A DNA stretch of 64,000 bases from Bog-756 sp963718405 (GTDB lineage: Bacteria; Actinomycetota; Acidimicrobiia; Acidimicrobiales; RAAP-2): positions 434,001 through 498,000 of the forward strand of contig CAVQYZ010000005.1 in assembly GCA_963718405.1 (NCBI GenBank). Reading direction: 5' to 3'. Positions 54,442 to 63,189 of this stretch are shown piece after piece. Both the position numbers and the translations under genes were made by a program. The notes beneath the pieces are model-generated. The model was not told the origin of the DNA and did no database searches. It saw nothing but the letters and a program-made list of their open reading frames with translations. How positions within the stretch are numbered: position 1 is the first letter of the stretch; every line of letters begins with the position of its first letter.

Positions 54442-55266
54442 TCACGACGCATAGCGTTCTCCTTGATCGATGATCGCTAACGTCGTCGGGATGGCGCGTT
54501 CAAGTGAGCTGAGGGCATGGGCGAAGCCATGAGGAGCCCGGGCCTTGAGCCGACCGCTGGTGACCACCGGGGCCACAGAGTCACGGCGTATCACGGCGCC
54601 TAGCGCTGCAGCTCGCTCAAACAGGTCTCGGTCCTCACCTGTCGGTAACCCCTCGAAACCGCCCGCGGCAAGATACGTTCCGGCTGCAATGCCCAGGTTC
54701 GCCCCGTGTATCGGCAGGTACTCAGCCTCGTACTGTCGACGCCAGGCGTCCTCGGTGCCGGGAGGGCGTTCGGACCAGTCGCAGACGCTGACCGCACCCA
54801 CCCAGAGCTGGCCACCCTCCGCCCGCGCCTTCAGCTGGGACGAGATCCAGTCCGGTGGGACCTCCGAGTCGGCATCGGTAGTGGATAACCAGATGCTGGC
54901 TGGGGCCACGTCAGACCAATGCTGGAGTAAGGATCGACAGCCCAGCTTGCGAGCCCGGCCGACATTGCCGGCGCCCGTCTCCAGAATCTCGACCATGCCA
55001 GTGTCATCACGGCCAGCGGCGCCTCGTCGCCACTCCTCCACCAGTTCACCGCTCCGGTCGGAACACCGGTCGAGGACGATGGCGATGCCGACTTCCACGG
55101 TGAGATCCGCCACGGCTGCCATCGCTCGATCGAGTGCCTCCAGAGATTGCCGAATTAGCAGTTCCTCATCGTGCACAGGGATCACGACGCCGAAGCGGAT
55201 CAGCTCGGCCTTCCGCCGATAGGTGCTCAGCGACGCCAGGCCTCTGGACCAGGTGTTGAGCCTCAT
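54442..55266 (-). CDS. Family 2-like glycosyltransferase
   Basis: A 274-residue GT-A enzyme: FGVVIPVHDEELLIRQSLEAL at the N terminus, IVLDRCSDRSGELV (nucleotide region), the metal-binding STTDADSEVPPDW (DxD-like), and GGFEGLPTGEDRDLFERAAALG with the catalytic Glu-Asp. No membrane helix, so it acts in the cytoplasm. The start overlaps the STAS stop by four bases, linking it to the phosphatase-STAS pair. Confidence 0.88.
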   Translation of the reverse strand: MRLNTWSRGLASLSTYRRKAELIRFGVVIPVHDEELLIRQSLEALDRAMAAVADLTVEVGIAIVLDRCSDRSGELVEEWRRGAAGRDDTGMVEILETGAGNVGRARKLGCRSLLQHWSDVAPASIWLSTTDADSEVPPDWISSQLKARAEGGQLWVGAVSVCDWSERPPGTEDAWRRQYEAEYLPIHGANLGIAAGTYLAAGGFEGLPTGEDRDLFERAAALGAVIRRDSVAPVVTSGRLKARAPHGFAHALSSLERAIPTTLAIIDQGERYAS

Positions 55267-55616
55267 TTCCGTTCAGCCAGTCCGAAATGCTGCGCCAGGC
55301 CGGTCAGTTCGAACACTCGCCGGACATTCGCCGAGGGGCTTCGAACCTGAACGCTCTCGACCCGATTCGCCAGTTGAACCAACAGGGCGATGCCAGAGCT
55401 GTCCATGAACGAGACCTCTTTGAGGTCAATCACCAGTCTCGATGGTCCATCGACCTCGGCAGCCTCAATGGCCTCACTGATCGATGGGACGGTGGCCACA
55501 TCGAGCTCACCGTGCAGCCGGACCGTGAGCTCTCGGGAATCGTCACCGACCTGACACTCTGCCCATGCCCCCGGGTTTTGCCATTGCGACTTTACGACCT
55601 CCCTCGGCGACTTCAC
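55263..55616 (-). CDS. STAS-domain anti-anti-sigma factor
   Basis: About 117 residues with a STAS fold: LTVRLHGELDVATVPSISEAIEAA, LVIDLKEVSFMDSSGIALLVQLAN with the phosphorylatable Ser in MDSSG, and VRRVFELTGL. In RsbV-type systems an unphosphorylated STAS protein sequesters the anti-sigma kinase. GTG at 55616 overlaps the phosphatase stop by four bases; GTG 55625 is an alternative. No RsbW-type kinase gene is in the window. Confidence 0.9.
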   Translation of the reverse strand: MKSPREVVKSQWQNPGAWAECQVGDDSRELTVRLHGELDVATVPSISEAIEAAEVDGPSRLVIDLKEVSFMDSSGIALLVQLANRVESVQVRSPSANVRRVFELTGLAQHFGLAERK

Positions 55617-57238
55617 GCGTCCCACCTCAGACCGATGATTGCAATATCGTCCTCGGAATCGGCAGCCACGAGATCTTCGAGAACATGACTCAGCGTGTCG
55701 TCGAGCGAGCAGCCAATGTGGGTCCTCGCGGCCTCCTCGAACCTCTTCAAGCCGATGTCGAGAATTTCCGTCCGGCGTTCGACGAGTCCGTCGGTGAAGG
55801 CCATAAGCGTCGAACCTGGCCTGAAGGGGACAGTGACGGATTCGTAGCGGTAATCGGAAACACCAACGGGCAGTCCGGGCTGGGTTGCCACAAACCCCAC
55901 GTGCTCCCGGGATGAGAGGTGCGGCGGCAAATGCCCGGCGTTGGCGATGACGAGCTCTTGGCGGTTCAGATCACCCACTCCGACCAGAACGGTGGCGAAA
56001 TGCCCGTCAGCGTCTACCGTCAGTTGTCGATTGCACTTGTCGAGGATGAGTTCGGGTGGGTCGCCGTCCAAGGCGTGGGCGCGAACCGTGAAGCGGAGGC
56101 GGGCCATGATCGAGGCCGCAGCAAGTCCCCGACCGGACACATCACCGACTACGAAGACGAACTGTCCGTCACCGAGGTACATCACGCTGTACCAGTCCCC
56201 GCCGACGTCGACCCCCCTGGCACCGGGCTGGTATCGGGCGGCCACGCCGACCCCGGGGATGGAGGGAAGGGCTTGAGGTAGGAGCGCTCGCTGGAGGGTT
56301 TCGGCGATCGTGCGTTGCTCTCCATAGAGTGCCTCGAGTTCCCCGTATAGGCGACGGACCTCTGACTCAGCCCCTTCGGCATCGTTCCGGCGACGAACCA
56401 GGCGTTCTGTCAACACCGCGGCACCCAACGTCAGGGCGATGCCGAGGAGGCCGACAATCCACGGGAGATTGGCGGACAGTGCACCACCCAGTGGCACCCG
56501 AGCCGCCACCACGGCTGTCAGTTCGGTGTCTCCAAAGGGAATGGTGACGGACGCCGTCTGGTCAGCCACAGGGAAGTGGGCGAAATCTGTGGTGAGAAGA
56601 CTCGCTGCGTGTTGTCCCGCTCCGAGATAGATGGCGTAGTTCAGGTCGGAGAAGGCCGAGTTTTGGGCGAGGAGCGCCTGGCGGCTGGCCGGAAGAGGAC
56701 GCTCGGCAAACACGGCAAACCTTCCCCCCGGCCTGGAGGGTGCAAAGGCGTACCCCAGTCCGTGCCCCCCAGGTCCAGACAGTTCGGCCACGACAAATGT
56801 CGGACTGCGGAACGCTCGGTCTATGAGGGCAGCGGGCAGGGCTGGCGAGGAAGCCCCTGGCCGCGATGGCGCTCCCAGGGTCGTGACCAGCGCCGTAGTT
56901 CCGTCAGTCCTTTCCCACAGCGAAGCGGAGGAGAACCCAGACTCCGTTCCTACTTGGCTGGCCATGTACTTTCGGAACGCAGGGACGTTTCCCTCGCTGG
57001 CCTGGGCGATCTCCGTTCCCACCTCCAGCGGAGTCTGAGTGGTTGGGATGGCCGCGGTGAGTACTGACTCCACCTGTTTGGCCTGAAGGTTGAGCAAACG
57101 ATGTTCATTGTGATTATTCAGCGACCACGACGTCCACGTCAGTAGGGCCGTGATGAGGGCTCCTACCGCCAGTACGGCAGCCGTCGACCGATGGGGCCAA
57201 TGGCTCGGTGAGGCCAGTGACAAATCCCTCACGAGCAA
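55613..57238 (-). CDS. Membrane-bound SpoIIE/RsbU-type phosphatase
   Basis: A 541-residue protein: TM1 (about 19-40), an extracytoplasmic sensor of ~200 residues, TM2 (about 253-275), a coiled linker (ERLVRRRNDAEGAESEVRRLYGELEALYGEQRTIAETLQ), and a PP2C domain (GVDVGGDWYSVM, FVVGDVSGRGLAAASIMARLRF, MAFTDGLVERR, DSEDDIAIIG). It should dephosphorylate the STAS protein encoded immediately downstream after sensing an external signal. The region 57239-57469 upstream holds no gene. Confidence 0.92.
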   Translation of the reverse strand: MLVRDLSLASPSHWPHRSTAAVLAVGALITALLTWTSWSLNNHNEHRLLNLQAKQVESVLTAAIPTTQTPLEVGTEIAQASEGNVPAFRKYMASQVGTESGFSSASLWERTDGTTALVTTLGAPSRPGASSPALPAALIDRAFRSPTFVVAELSGPGGHGLGYAFAPSRPGGRFAVFAERPLPASRQALLAQNSAFSDLNYAIYLGAGQHAASLLTTDFAHFPVADQTASVTIPFGDTELTAVVAARVPLGGALSANLPWIVGLLGIALTLGAAVLTERLVRRRNDAEGAESEVRRLYGELEALYGEQRTIAETLQRALLPQALPSIPGVGVAARYQPGARGVDVGGDWYSVMYLGDGQFVFVVGDVSGRGLAAASIMARLRFTVRAHALDGDPPELILDKCNRQLTVDADGHFATVLVGVGDLNRQELVIANAGHLPPHLSSREHVGFVATQPGLPVGVSDYRYESVTVPFRPGSTLMAFTDGLVERRTEILDIGLKRFEEAARTHIGCSLDDTLSHVLEDLVAADSEDDIAIIGLRWDA

Positions 57239-57421
57239 CGGCCCAGGGTCTCGGCCCTCTTGCAGATCTCAGCCATTCCGATGAATCGCTCACCTTCGGT
57301 CGACCAGCGCTCCGGTCACGGGACCAGAGCAACCGGATTGAACATCCGTATTTTCGGCGCCGGCCTGCGCAGGCGGGCGCAGGTTTGCCACCACAGCCTT
57401 GTTCAACGGGTTCAACTCTTC

Positions 57422-57441
57422 AATCACCCGTTCGGGTGATT
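57422..57441. promoter_or_regulatory. Inverted repeat upstream of the LuxR-type regulator
   Basis: AATCACCCG-TT-CGGGTGATT, a perfect nine-base inverted repeat centred 39 bases before the ATG at 57470. Two direct GTTCAAC copies (57401-57407 and 57410-57416) lie just upstream. It may be an autoregulatory site of the LuxR-family product. Confidence 0.5.
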
Positions 57442-57469
57442 TCCCCGGGTCTGGCCGAGACCGTGGCCT

Positions 57470-58132
57470 ATGGTGAGGACCGTGAAGAAGGCGATTCGGG
57501 TGGCCCTCGTCAACGACTACATGATCGTGCTCGAAGGACTCCGTTCCTTGCTCTCCACCGAGGGGCCGGGGATCCGGGTCGTCGAAGTCGATGTTCGCAA
57601 GGGGCCCAAGCGGGCGGTCGACGTCACGCTGCTCGACACCTTTGGCGAGATCGACCAACTACCTGACAGGGTTCGGTCTCTGGCTTCCGACTCGGAGAAC
57701 GGAGCGGTGGTGGTATTCAGCTTCTCCGATCAACCTCAAGTGGTTCGTGAAGCGATGAATGCCGGAGCTCACGGGTTCATCTCCAAGGCGGTACCCGGGC
57801 GTGACATCGTTGGTGCCGTCAGGGCCTGCGCTCGTGGCGAGCGCGTCGTCCTTACCCGGAGATCCCAGCATGCCAGCCTCGATGAGGTGTTGAAGTGGCC
57901 CGGACGTGACATTGGCCTTACTCATCGTGAGAGCGAACTCCTGGCATTGCTTTCGACAGGAATGACCAATCGCGAACTCGGCGGTCATCTCTTCATCAGC
58001 GAGAACACCGTGAAGACGCAGCTACGTCATCTGTACGCCAAGCTCCAAGTCCGCAATCGTGTTCAAGCTGCCACCCTCGCTGAACAGGGGCTTCTAGGAG
58101 ACCACCGGAGGCAGACCAAGTCGGTCGGATGA
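57470..58132 (+). CDS. NarL/FixJ-type (LuxR-HTH) response regulator
   Basis: A 220-residue regulator. The receiver starts IRVALVNDYMIVLEGLR, where the usual acidic pair is Asn-Asp. The likely phosphoacceptor is Asp56 (VTLLDTFGE), and the switch Lys lies in FISKAVPG. The C-terminal LuxR helix-turn-helix is clear: LTHRESELLALLSTGMTNRELGGHLFISENTVKTQLRHLYAKL. The N-terminal start could also be at downstream GTG codons. It is divergent from the SpoIIE-type phosphatase, so a functional link is possible. No kinase is adjacent. Confidence 0.88.
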   Translation: MVRTVKKAIRVALVNDYMIVLEGLRSLLSTEGPGIRVVEVDVRKGPKRAVDVTLLDTFGEIDQLPDRVRSLASDSENGAVVVFSFSDQPQVVREAMNAGAHGFISKAVPGRDIVGAVRACARGERVVLTRRSQHASLDEVLKWPGRDIGLTHRESELLALLSTGMTNRELGGHLFISENTVKTQLRHLYAKLQVRNRVQAATLAEQGLLGDHRRQTKSVG

Positions 58133-58171
58133 ATGGACCAGCGAGTCAACGACGATCGTGCCTGTAGACGC

Positions 58172-58954
58172 CTAGCCGTTGGTGTAGTCGGTCAGTGGTC
58201 TTGCATCGGCCAGCGGACTGAAGGCGTTCGGCACCGGATACTGGCCGAGGATGAAGTTGAGGATGGCAGCATGCTGCATCTCCACCGGTTGAATGCTCGC
58301 TGCCACCTTTACCGACGAGTTCGCCTTCACGGCGCTGACCGCCGACAGGTACGTGGCGGCGGCGATGTCCTCGAGCATCAGAGCCAACTTGGCCGCCCCC
58401 GTGACATTGGTCACCTTGGCAAAGTCCTTCGTCACGACCGGCACCAGCACCGGATCTGGCTTGGTGATGGCAGTGTGGCCGGCGGCCACGATCGCTGAGT
58501 TCCAAGCTTGAGCGTGCTGAGCGTGCTGAGCCTTGACGGTCGTGGCAAAATTGGCCACGGCCGGTGGGACCGTGCCGAGCTTGCCGGCAGTTGCCGCTGA
58601 CAGCACATCGCCATACGCCGCTACGGCGAGGTTCTCCAAGCTGGCGGCCAGTGCTGCTACCGCCAGGTCACCGGTCAGTTTGTTCGACGTGGCAGCGCCG
58701 GAAGAACCGGCGGTAGTGGTCGGACTCGACGAGCCAGATGAGCACGCAGCCAGCACCGCCCCTCCGGCGAGAGCCCCGGCTCCGATGAGAAAACCTCGCC
58801 GGCTGGTGCGGGAACGCTCGTTCCACTGATTGATGGCTGCGTCCATGGCTGGCACACCTACGTCATGATGGATCTGCTCGAGATCATCGGTCATCAAGCT
58901 CAACTCGTGCTCGGAGATGGCCATGACCTCGGGGGTGCGGTTGCGACGCCTCAT
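58172..58954 (-). CDS. Tat-exported ferritin-like lipoprotein
   Basis: A 260-residue protein. The N terminus has about 50 charged residues, then a twin-arginine signal SRRGFLIGAGALAGGAVLAAC with a lipobox Cys. The mature part is a four-helix ferritin-like domain: Glu in ASLENLAVAAY, HxxH in AQHAQHAQAW, Glu in LMLEDIAAATY, and ExxH in VEMQHAAIL, a possible di-metal site outside the membrane. Export by Tat fits cofactor loading in the cytoplasm. It overlaps its paralogue upstream by four bases. AAGGAG precedes the ATG. Confidence 0.83.
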   Translation of the reverse strand: MRRRNRTPEVMAISEHELSLMTDDLEQIHHDVGVPAMDAAINQWNERSRTSRRGFLIGAGALAGGAVLAACSSGSSSPTTTAGSSGAATSNKLTGDLAVAALAASLENLAVAAYGDVLSAATAGKLGTVPPAVANFATTVKAQHAQHAQAWNSAIVAAGHTAITKPDPVLVPVVTKDFAKVTNVTGAAKLALMLEDIAAATYLSAVSAVKANSSVKVAASIQPVEMQHAAILNFILGQYPVPNAFSPLADARPLTDYTNG

Positions 58955-59850
58955 GAGAGCGCTCCTTCAGTGGCTGGGCGGGCCTGCTTGGTGGGATAGA
59001 ACGAATCGGGGAAGCCGACGGAACCGGCCGCAGCCGGTAACGCGCTGACATTGGGTGGAAGGGCAATCAGCTGAGGGGCATTTCCGGCCAACAGCGCCTG
59101 CACGGCCAGAAGAATCGACGCATGCTGTGCTTCGACCCCCATGATCGATGCGGTGACCTTTTTGGCGTTGGCGTCGGTGAGGGCTGCGACGTCTGCCACA
59201 TAGGTCTCCGCGGCTCCCTGTTCCAGTTCGAGGGCCAGCGCCACCACCGGTCCGGGCGAAGTGAGCCCGGGTACGGCCGCTTGGACCACTTTGCCCAGCA
59301 CCGGGTCCGGATTGGTCTGGGCTTTGCCGCCCAGGCCAGCGATCGAGGCGTTGAAGGCTGACAGGTGCTGGCTGTGTTGCTGCATGGTGGTAGTGGCGAA
59401 TGCCTTGACCACCGGATTGGCTGCGGAGCCTCCGATGAACGGGAGAGTCAACGCCGTCTTGTATGTGGCAACGGCCAATACCTCGATCGAGGAGGCGGTC
59501 TGCAGGATCTGGACGTCGGTCGGCGAGTCGGCAAAGGCGGAGGAGGCGAAGAGCGCCTCGAAGGCACCGGCGATTCCTGCTGCCGCCAGAATGCCACCTC
59601 CGAATAGGGCCCCGGCCATTAGGCCGGACCGTCGATTGGCCACTCGCCGCGCCTCGTCAGGATCGATGTCGCCCCGAGCCCGGGCCTCGAGGCCGGTCTC
59701 AACCATCTCATCGAGTGCGCTATGGGTGGTGATCATGGCGTCGGAATGCAGATCCTCCGAAGCCTCGATCAGCACACCCATAGCCAGCGGATCGATATCG
59801 GCGGGATCTCCTTCATGGTCCCGTCGGCTCCACGTGGGCCGTCCTCTCAT
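58951..59850 (-). CDS. Exported ferritin-like protein, paralogue of the 58172 product
   Basis: A 299-residue protein with a long charged N-terminal region, then ANRRSGLMAGALFGGGILAAAG (RR-containing signal) with a possible cleavage after SAFA. The ferritin-like domain shows Glu in SSIEVLAVATY, QHSQH in helix 2, Glu in LELEQGAAETY and ExxH in VEAQHASIL, matching the neighbour helix by helix. AGGAGG lies six bases before the ATG. The paired genes suggest a heterodimer or functional partners; metal type and substrate are unknown. Confidence 0.8.
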   Translation of the reverse strand: MRGRPTWSRRDHEGDPADIDPLAMGVLIEASEDLHSDAMITTHSALDEMVETGLEARARGDIDPDEARRVANRRSGLMAGALFGGGILAAAGIAGAFEALFASSAFADSPTDVQILQTASSIEVLAVATYKTALTLPFIGGSAANPVVKAFATTTMQQHSQHLSAFNASIAGLGGKAQTNPDPVLGKVVQAAVPGLTSPGPVVALALELEQGAAETYVADVAALTDANAKKVTASIMGVEAQHASILLAVQALLAGNAPQLIALPPNVSALPAAAGSVGFPDSFYPTKQARPATEGALS

Positions 59851-59896
59851 GGTCTTCCTCCTGTGTCGGGTGTTAAATGTGTGACCGGTGGCGCCA

Positions 59897-60310
59897 TCAG
59901 CCTGAGACCACGATCGTCCCGGACATGTACTGATGGATCGAGCAGATGTAGCCGTACTGGCCAGGGACCATCGGAGCAGTAAAGGTTTTGGACTGCCCTG
60001 GTGAGATGTCCCCGGTATTGAACTCGCCCTTGCTGGCGGTGAGGGTGTGGGTGACCTGATCCATGTTGGTGACCTTCACCGTCGCACCGGGCGGCACGGT
60101 AAGGGTGGCGGGCGAGAACATGAAGTTATGAATGGTGATCGAACGCCCACCAGCAGAATTAGCCCCCGCTTTCGAGCCCGCGGCGGATGTGGCCGTGGCC
60201 GAAGTTCCACCAGTGGAGCATGATGCCAACATCACAACGAGCGCAGCCAGTACCACTGGCAAGATGTATTTGCCCAGTGGGCTTCCCCGACGAGTCTGGT
60301 CACCGTTCAT
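59897..60310 (-). CDS. Cupredoxin lipoprotein (plastocyanin-like)
   Basis: A 137-residue blue-copper-type protein. A lipoprotein signal ends in LASC (Cys31), followed by a Ser/Ala/Gly linker. The cupredoxin domain has the copper ligands His88 (QVTHTLTA), Cys123, His126 and Met129 (YICSIHQYM), the full type 1 set. It lies 46 bases upstream of the ferritin-like pair and may deliver electrons or copper to them. The ATG at 60310 is chosen because the signal peptide starts there; the longer frame has no support. Confidence 0.88.
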   Translation of the reverse strand: MNGDQTRRGSPLGKYILPVVLAALVVMLASCSTGGTSATATSAAGSKAGANSAGGRSITIHNFMFSPATLTVPPGATVKVTNMDQVTHTLTASKGEFNTGDISPGQSKTFTAPMVPGQYGYICSIHQYMSGTIVVSG

Positions 60311-60533
60311 TGTCTGTAGTTCGTCACCGACGGCACACTGGATGACATCTCCGGCAGTGCACGGCGATTCTGCTGGGATATGTGACGAACGCCGGCCGTG
60401 CGCCTGAGAGATCGGGATGGCCATGGGACGGACCGCGGCCCTGGTGTCATGGGGAGCCAGACCTGCGTTTAGGCGGCCTCCCGGCCTGCTCGTGCACGCC
60501 CCCGGAGTCACTGTTTCCCGAAATCGATCCACA

Positions 60534-61008
60534 TCATCCGCCTTGAGCTGAAGGCACGGATCCAGATTCGATCCGACCTCTCAAAGGTGTGGGGCGGAAC
60601 AGACAGAGACCGACAGCCACTCCGAGAACGACGATCGTTGCCAACTCAATGGCCAGCGCCTGATGGGCGAACGGAGCGGACCCCGAGTCCCTGAATCCGA
60701 ACAGGCCGTGATTGACCGAAATGAGAAATCCCAACATGGTCGCCACAGCGAACCCGATGCCAAGCACCCCTGCCCAGACGCGTCGAACGACGAGAATGTG
60801 TCAGACCTATGAGCAAACCAACGATGGATTGCGTGAGAAACAGCCAACCGATCGTAGGGATGTGGCGATAGCCGAGGTCCAGCCAAAGATGGAAATGGAG
60901 ATAACTCGACCAGACAATAAGGCCCCCGCCTATCAGGAACGCCAGGCCTGGCGCCTTGGCAGGAGGTGAATTCTGGCCAGGTCGGTTGCCAATCTGTTTG
61001 TACGTCAC
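60534..61008 (-). CDS. Four-helix membrane protein (apparent frameshift)
   Basis: The N-terminal half, LAFLIGGGLIVWSSYLHFHLWLDLGYRHIPTIGWLF, carries TM1 and part of TM2 with a His-rich loop (HFHL, YRHIP). After GLT near 60800 one extra base shifts the frame, and LVVRRVWAGVLGIGFAVATMLGFLISVNHGLFGFRD plus a fourth TM helix follow, quoted by region. Restored length is about 157 residues. The pattern resembles small four-TM proteins common in actinobacteria, function unknown. It may belong with the cupredoxin/ferritin-like group. GTG start. Confidence 0.7.
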
Positions 61009-61323
61009 TCACTGCATTCGTGAGGAACGCCACATTGGATGACTGCTCCTCACCGGCCTGCCATCTCAGGTCGTCGATCAGCGAACCACGATCCCATCGA
61101 TTGGATACGGCGGATTGGGCGCAACGGTAACTGAACCGGTCGGTGGCCCCACGATCAATGGTCTTGCAATCGACGATTGCTCCGGACCGATGGCCCGGCC
61201 TGTGACGTCAACACACCAATTGAGCTGCCCATCGACGGTTTACCTCAACGGTCCTGGCGCAGTGACGCCGGCACGGCCACATCCCGGCTCAGGTTGGCAC
61301 CCAAATCGTTCGATGCATAACCT
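61009..61323. other. Gene-free divergent spacer
   Basis: 315 bases between the membrane-protein gene (minus) and the diguanylate cyclase gene (plus). Base composition is less GC-rich than the left of the window. Both promoters should lie here, but no clear -35/-10 pair, repeat or RNA structure was found. Confidence 0.5.
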
Positions 61324-62628
61324 GTGGAAGGAGACAGCACAACGATCGGTCAAGCCCATGAGGGTCATGGCCTTGAGTCGGTGACCGTCCACCGTGATGC
61401 CGCTGGGGTCATTATTTTCGTGGGCGCCGAGATGCCGGACGTCCTCGGCTGGCGTCCGGCGGAGCTCATTGGACGGCCATCCACCGACTTCATCCACCCC
61501 GAAGACCAGGCCAGTGCCATTGCAGCTTGGTTTGCGATGCTCGATGGTGCTGGTGACGTAGGCGTCTGGCAGGGCCGTTATCGAACCAGTGACGGCAGTT
61601 GGAAGTGGATCGAGTCAACGAATACCAATCGGCTCAACGAGAGCAACCCCATGGTGGTCTCCGTAATGAAGCCGGTGACCGTTGAGAAGGTAAGTCTGAC
61701 CGAGGCTCTACGCGCTCGTGAACAACTTTTGACCAGACTGTCCGATGTGCTGCCGATCGGTGTGTTCCAGATCGACGCCATGCGAAGAGTTACGTTTGCC
61801 AATGACCAACTGGCGAGGATTGTCGGTCGTTCGACCTCTGCAACCGTAGAGGCGCAATTCTCCGCCATCGAGGCGAACGACCGTCAGCGGTTCTTTGGGG
61901 CGGTCGATCAGGTCCTGGACGATCACCCCATCGACGAACTCGAGCTGCGAATTGCGAAACCGGTGGGCGAAGCCGACGTGGACGACCGGTTCTGCGTGGT
62001 CAGCATGCGTCCACTCACCGATGCAGGTGGCCGGATCACCGGCTCCGTCGGCTGTGTCTCGGACGTGACGGAGCAGGTGCGACTCCGTCGGCAGCTCGAA
62101 CGACGGGCCAACTTCGATGGGCTCACCTCGTGTCTGAATCGATCTGCGATCCTCGACGCCCTGGCGGCGAACCTCAATCGGCCGAGCTCCTCAGGCCAGG
62201 GGGTAGCGGCCGTCTTCGTTGACCTCTGCCGGTTCAAGGCGATCAACGATCGCTTCGGCCACACGATCGGCGACGAGATCCTGACCCTGACGGCGTCTCG
62301 ACTGAGGTCAGTCGTTCGCCATGGTGACCTGGTCGGGCGCTTCGGTGGCGACGAATTCCTAGTCGTGTGCCCCCAGATATCTGGTGAGGATGGCACCCGT
62401 GATATTGCCGAACGCATCCGCGAGGCGCTGGCCGACTGCGTCGAGCTCGGGGCGGGACGCGTCGATCTTCGCGCCAGCGTCGGAGGGGCTTACACCGTAC
62501 GGCCGCTCTCAGTCGATGCATTGGTAGCTCAAGCCGATCGGGCTATGTACGAATCAAAGCGGCTGGGTTCGTCCGTCGCATCGGTCGTAGAGGCCAGAGA
62601 GGACTGGGGGCCGGCCGATGTTGTCTAA
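61324..62628 (+). CDS. PAS-PAS-GGDEF diguanylate cyclase
   Basis: A 434-residue soluble protein that should make c-di-GMP from two GTP. It has PAS domain 1 (about 22-118; WRPAELIGRPSTDFIHPEDQ) and PAS domain 2 (about 133-250; IGVFQIDAMRRVTFANDQLARIVGR), then the GGDEF domain (about 262-425). The active-site loop is GGDEF at 341-345 and an RxxD inhibitory site (RHGD, 332-335) lies five residues before it, so product inhibition is expected. DGLTSCLNR and the Asp metal ligand in VFVDLCRFK are intact. GTG start; GTG at 61381 is an alternative. Confidence 0.93.
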   Translation: MEGDSTTIGQAHEGHGLESVTVHRDAAGVIIFVGAEMPDVLGWRPAELIGRPSTDFIHPEDQASAIAAWFAMLDGAGDVGVWQGRYRTSDGSWKWIESTNTNRLNESNPMVVSVMKPVTVEKVSLTEALRAREQLLTRLSDVLPIGVFQIDAMRRVTFANDQLARIVGRSTSATVEAQFSAIEANDRQRFFGAVDQVLDDHPIDELELRIAKPVGEADVDDRFCVVSMRPLTDAGGRITGSVGCVSDVTEQVRLRRQLERRANFDGLTSCLNRSAILDALAANLNRPSSSGQGVAAVFVDLCRFKAINDRFGHTIGDEILTLTASRLRSVVRHGDLVGRFGGDEFLVVCPQISGEDGTRDIAERIREALADCVELGAGRVDLRASVGGAYTVRPLSVDALVAQADRAMYESKRLGSSVASVVEAREDWGPADVV

Positions 62629-62671
62629 GTCGGGCGATCCGTCAGCTGCCAACCGCCGATAAAGTGGCCGG

Positions 62672-63151
62672 ATGGCCACGGTCACCGTCGAGCAGTTCCG
62701 TGCGATCCCGATCGAACTGTCGCGGGCCTTCGAACTGACCCTGCCGATGCCCCTGACGGCGGTCTTCTCCCAACGGTACGGCCTCCTGCCTCGGGTGAAA
62801 GAGGTTCGGGGACACGAGGGGGCCTGGGGCCAGGTGGGCCAGACGCGTACCGTCGTAACGACGGATGGCGGAACGATGCGCGAACTCCTGACTGAAGTCG
62901 ATGCTCCGCATTCGTTCAGCTATCGACTAGACGAGATCACCGGTCCGATGAGCCCGTTGGTGAAGAGTATCGACGGGCGATGGGAGTTCGCCGCCTACGG
63001 CACCGGGACGCTCATTACCTGGCGGTGGACCCTGCACCCCAAAGGTTTGGGCACCGGCGTGCTGCGCCCAATCGTCTGGATGTGGCGGGGCTATGCGAGG
63101 CAGGCACTGGAGATCCTGTCCGAGCAACTACACGCCGCAGATTCCAATTAG
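62672..63151 (+). CDS. SRPBCC-family protein
   Basis: A 159-residue protein with a START-like pattern: begins TVEQFRAIPIELSRAFELTLPMPLTAVF, a central beta-grip (EVRGHEGAWGQVGQTRTVVTTDGG) and a long C-terminal helix (RPIVWMWRGYARQALEILSEQLHAA). It is 43 bases after the diguanylate cyclase gene and probably cotranscribed. Function unknown. Confidence 0.78.
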   Translation: MATVTVEQFRAIPIELSRAFELTLPMPLTAVFSQRYGLLPRVKEVRGHEGAWGQVGQTRTVVTTDGGTMRELLTEVDAPHSFSYRLDEITGPMSPLVKSIDGRWEFAAYGTGTLITWRWTLHPKGLGTGVLRPIVWMWRGYARQALEILSEQLHAADSN

Positions 63152-63189
63152 TCCCGGAACTTGTGCTGGAGCCTTCGGAAGCATAGTTT

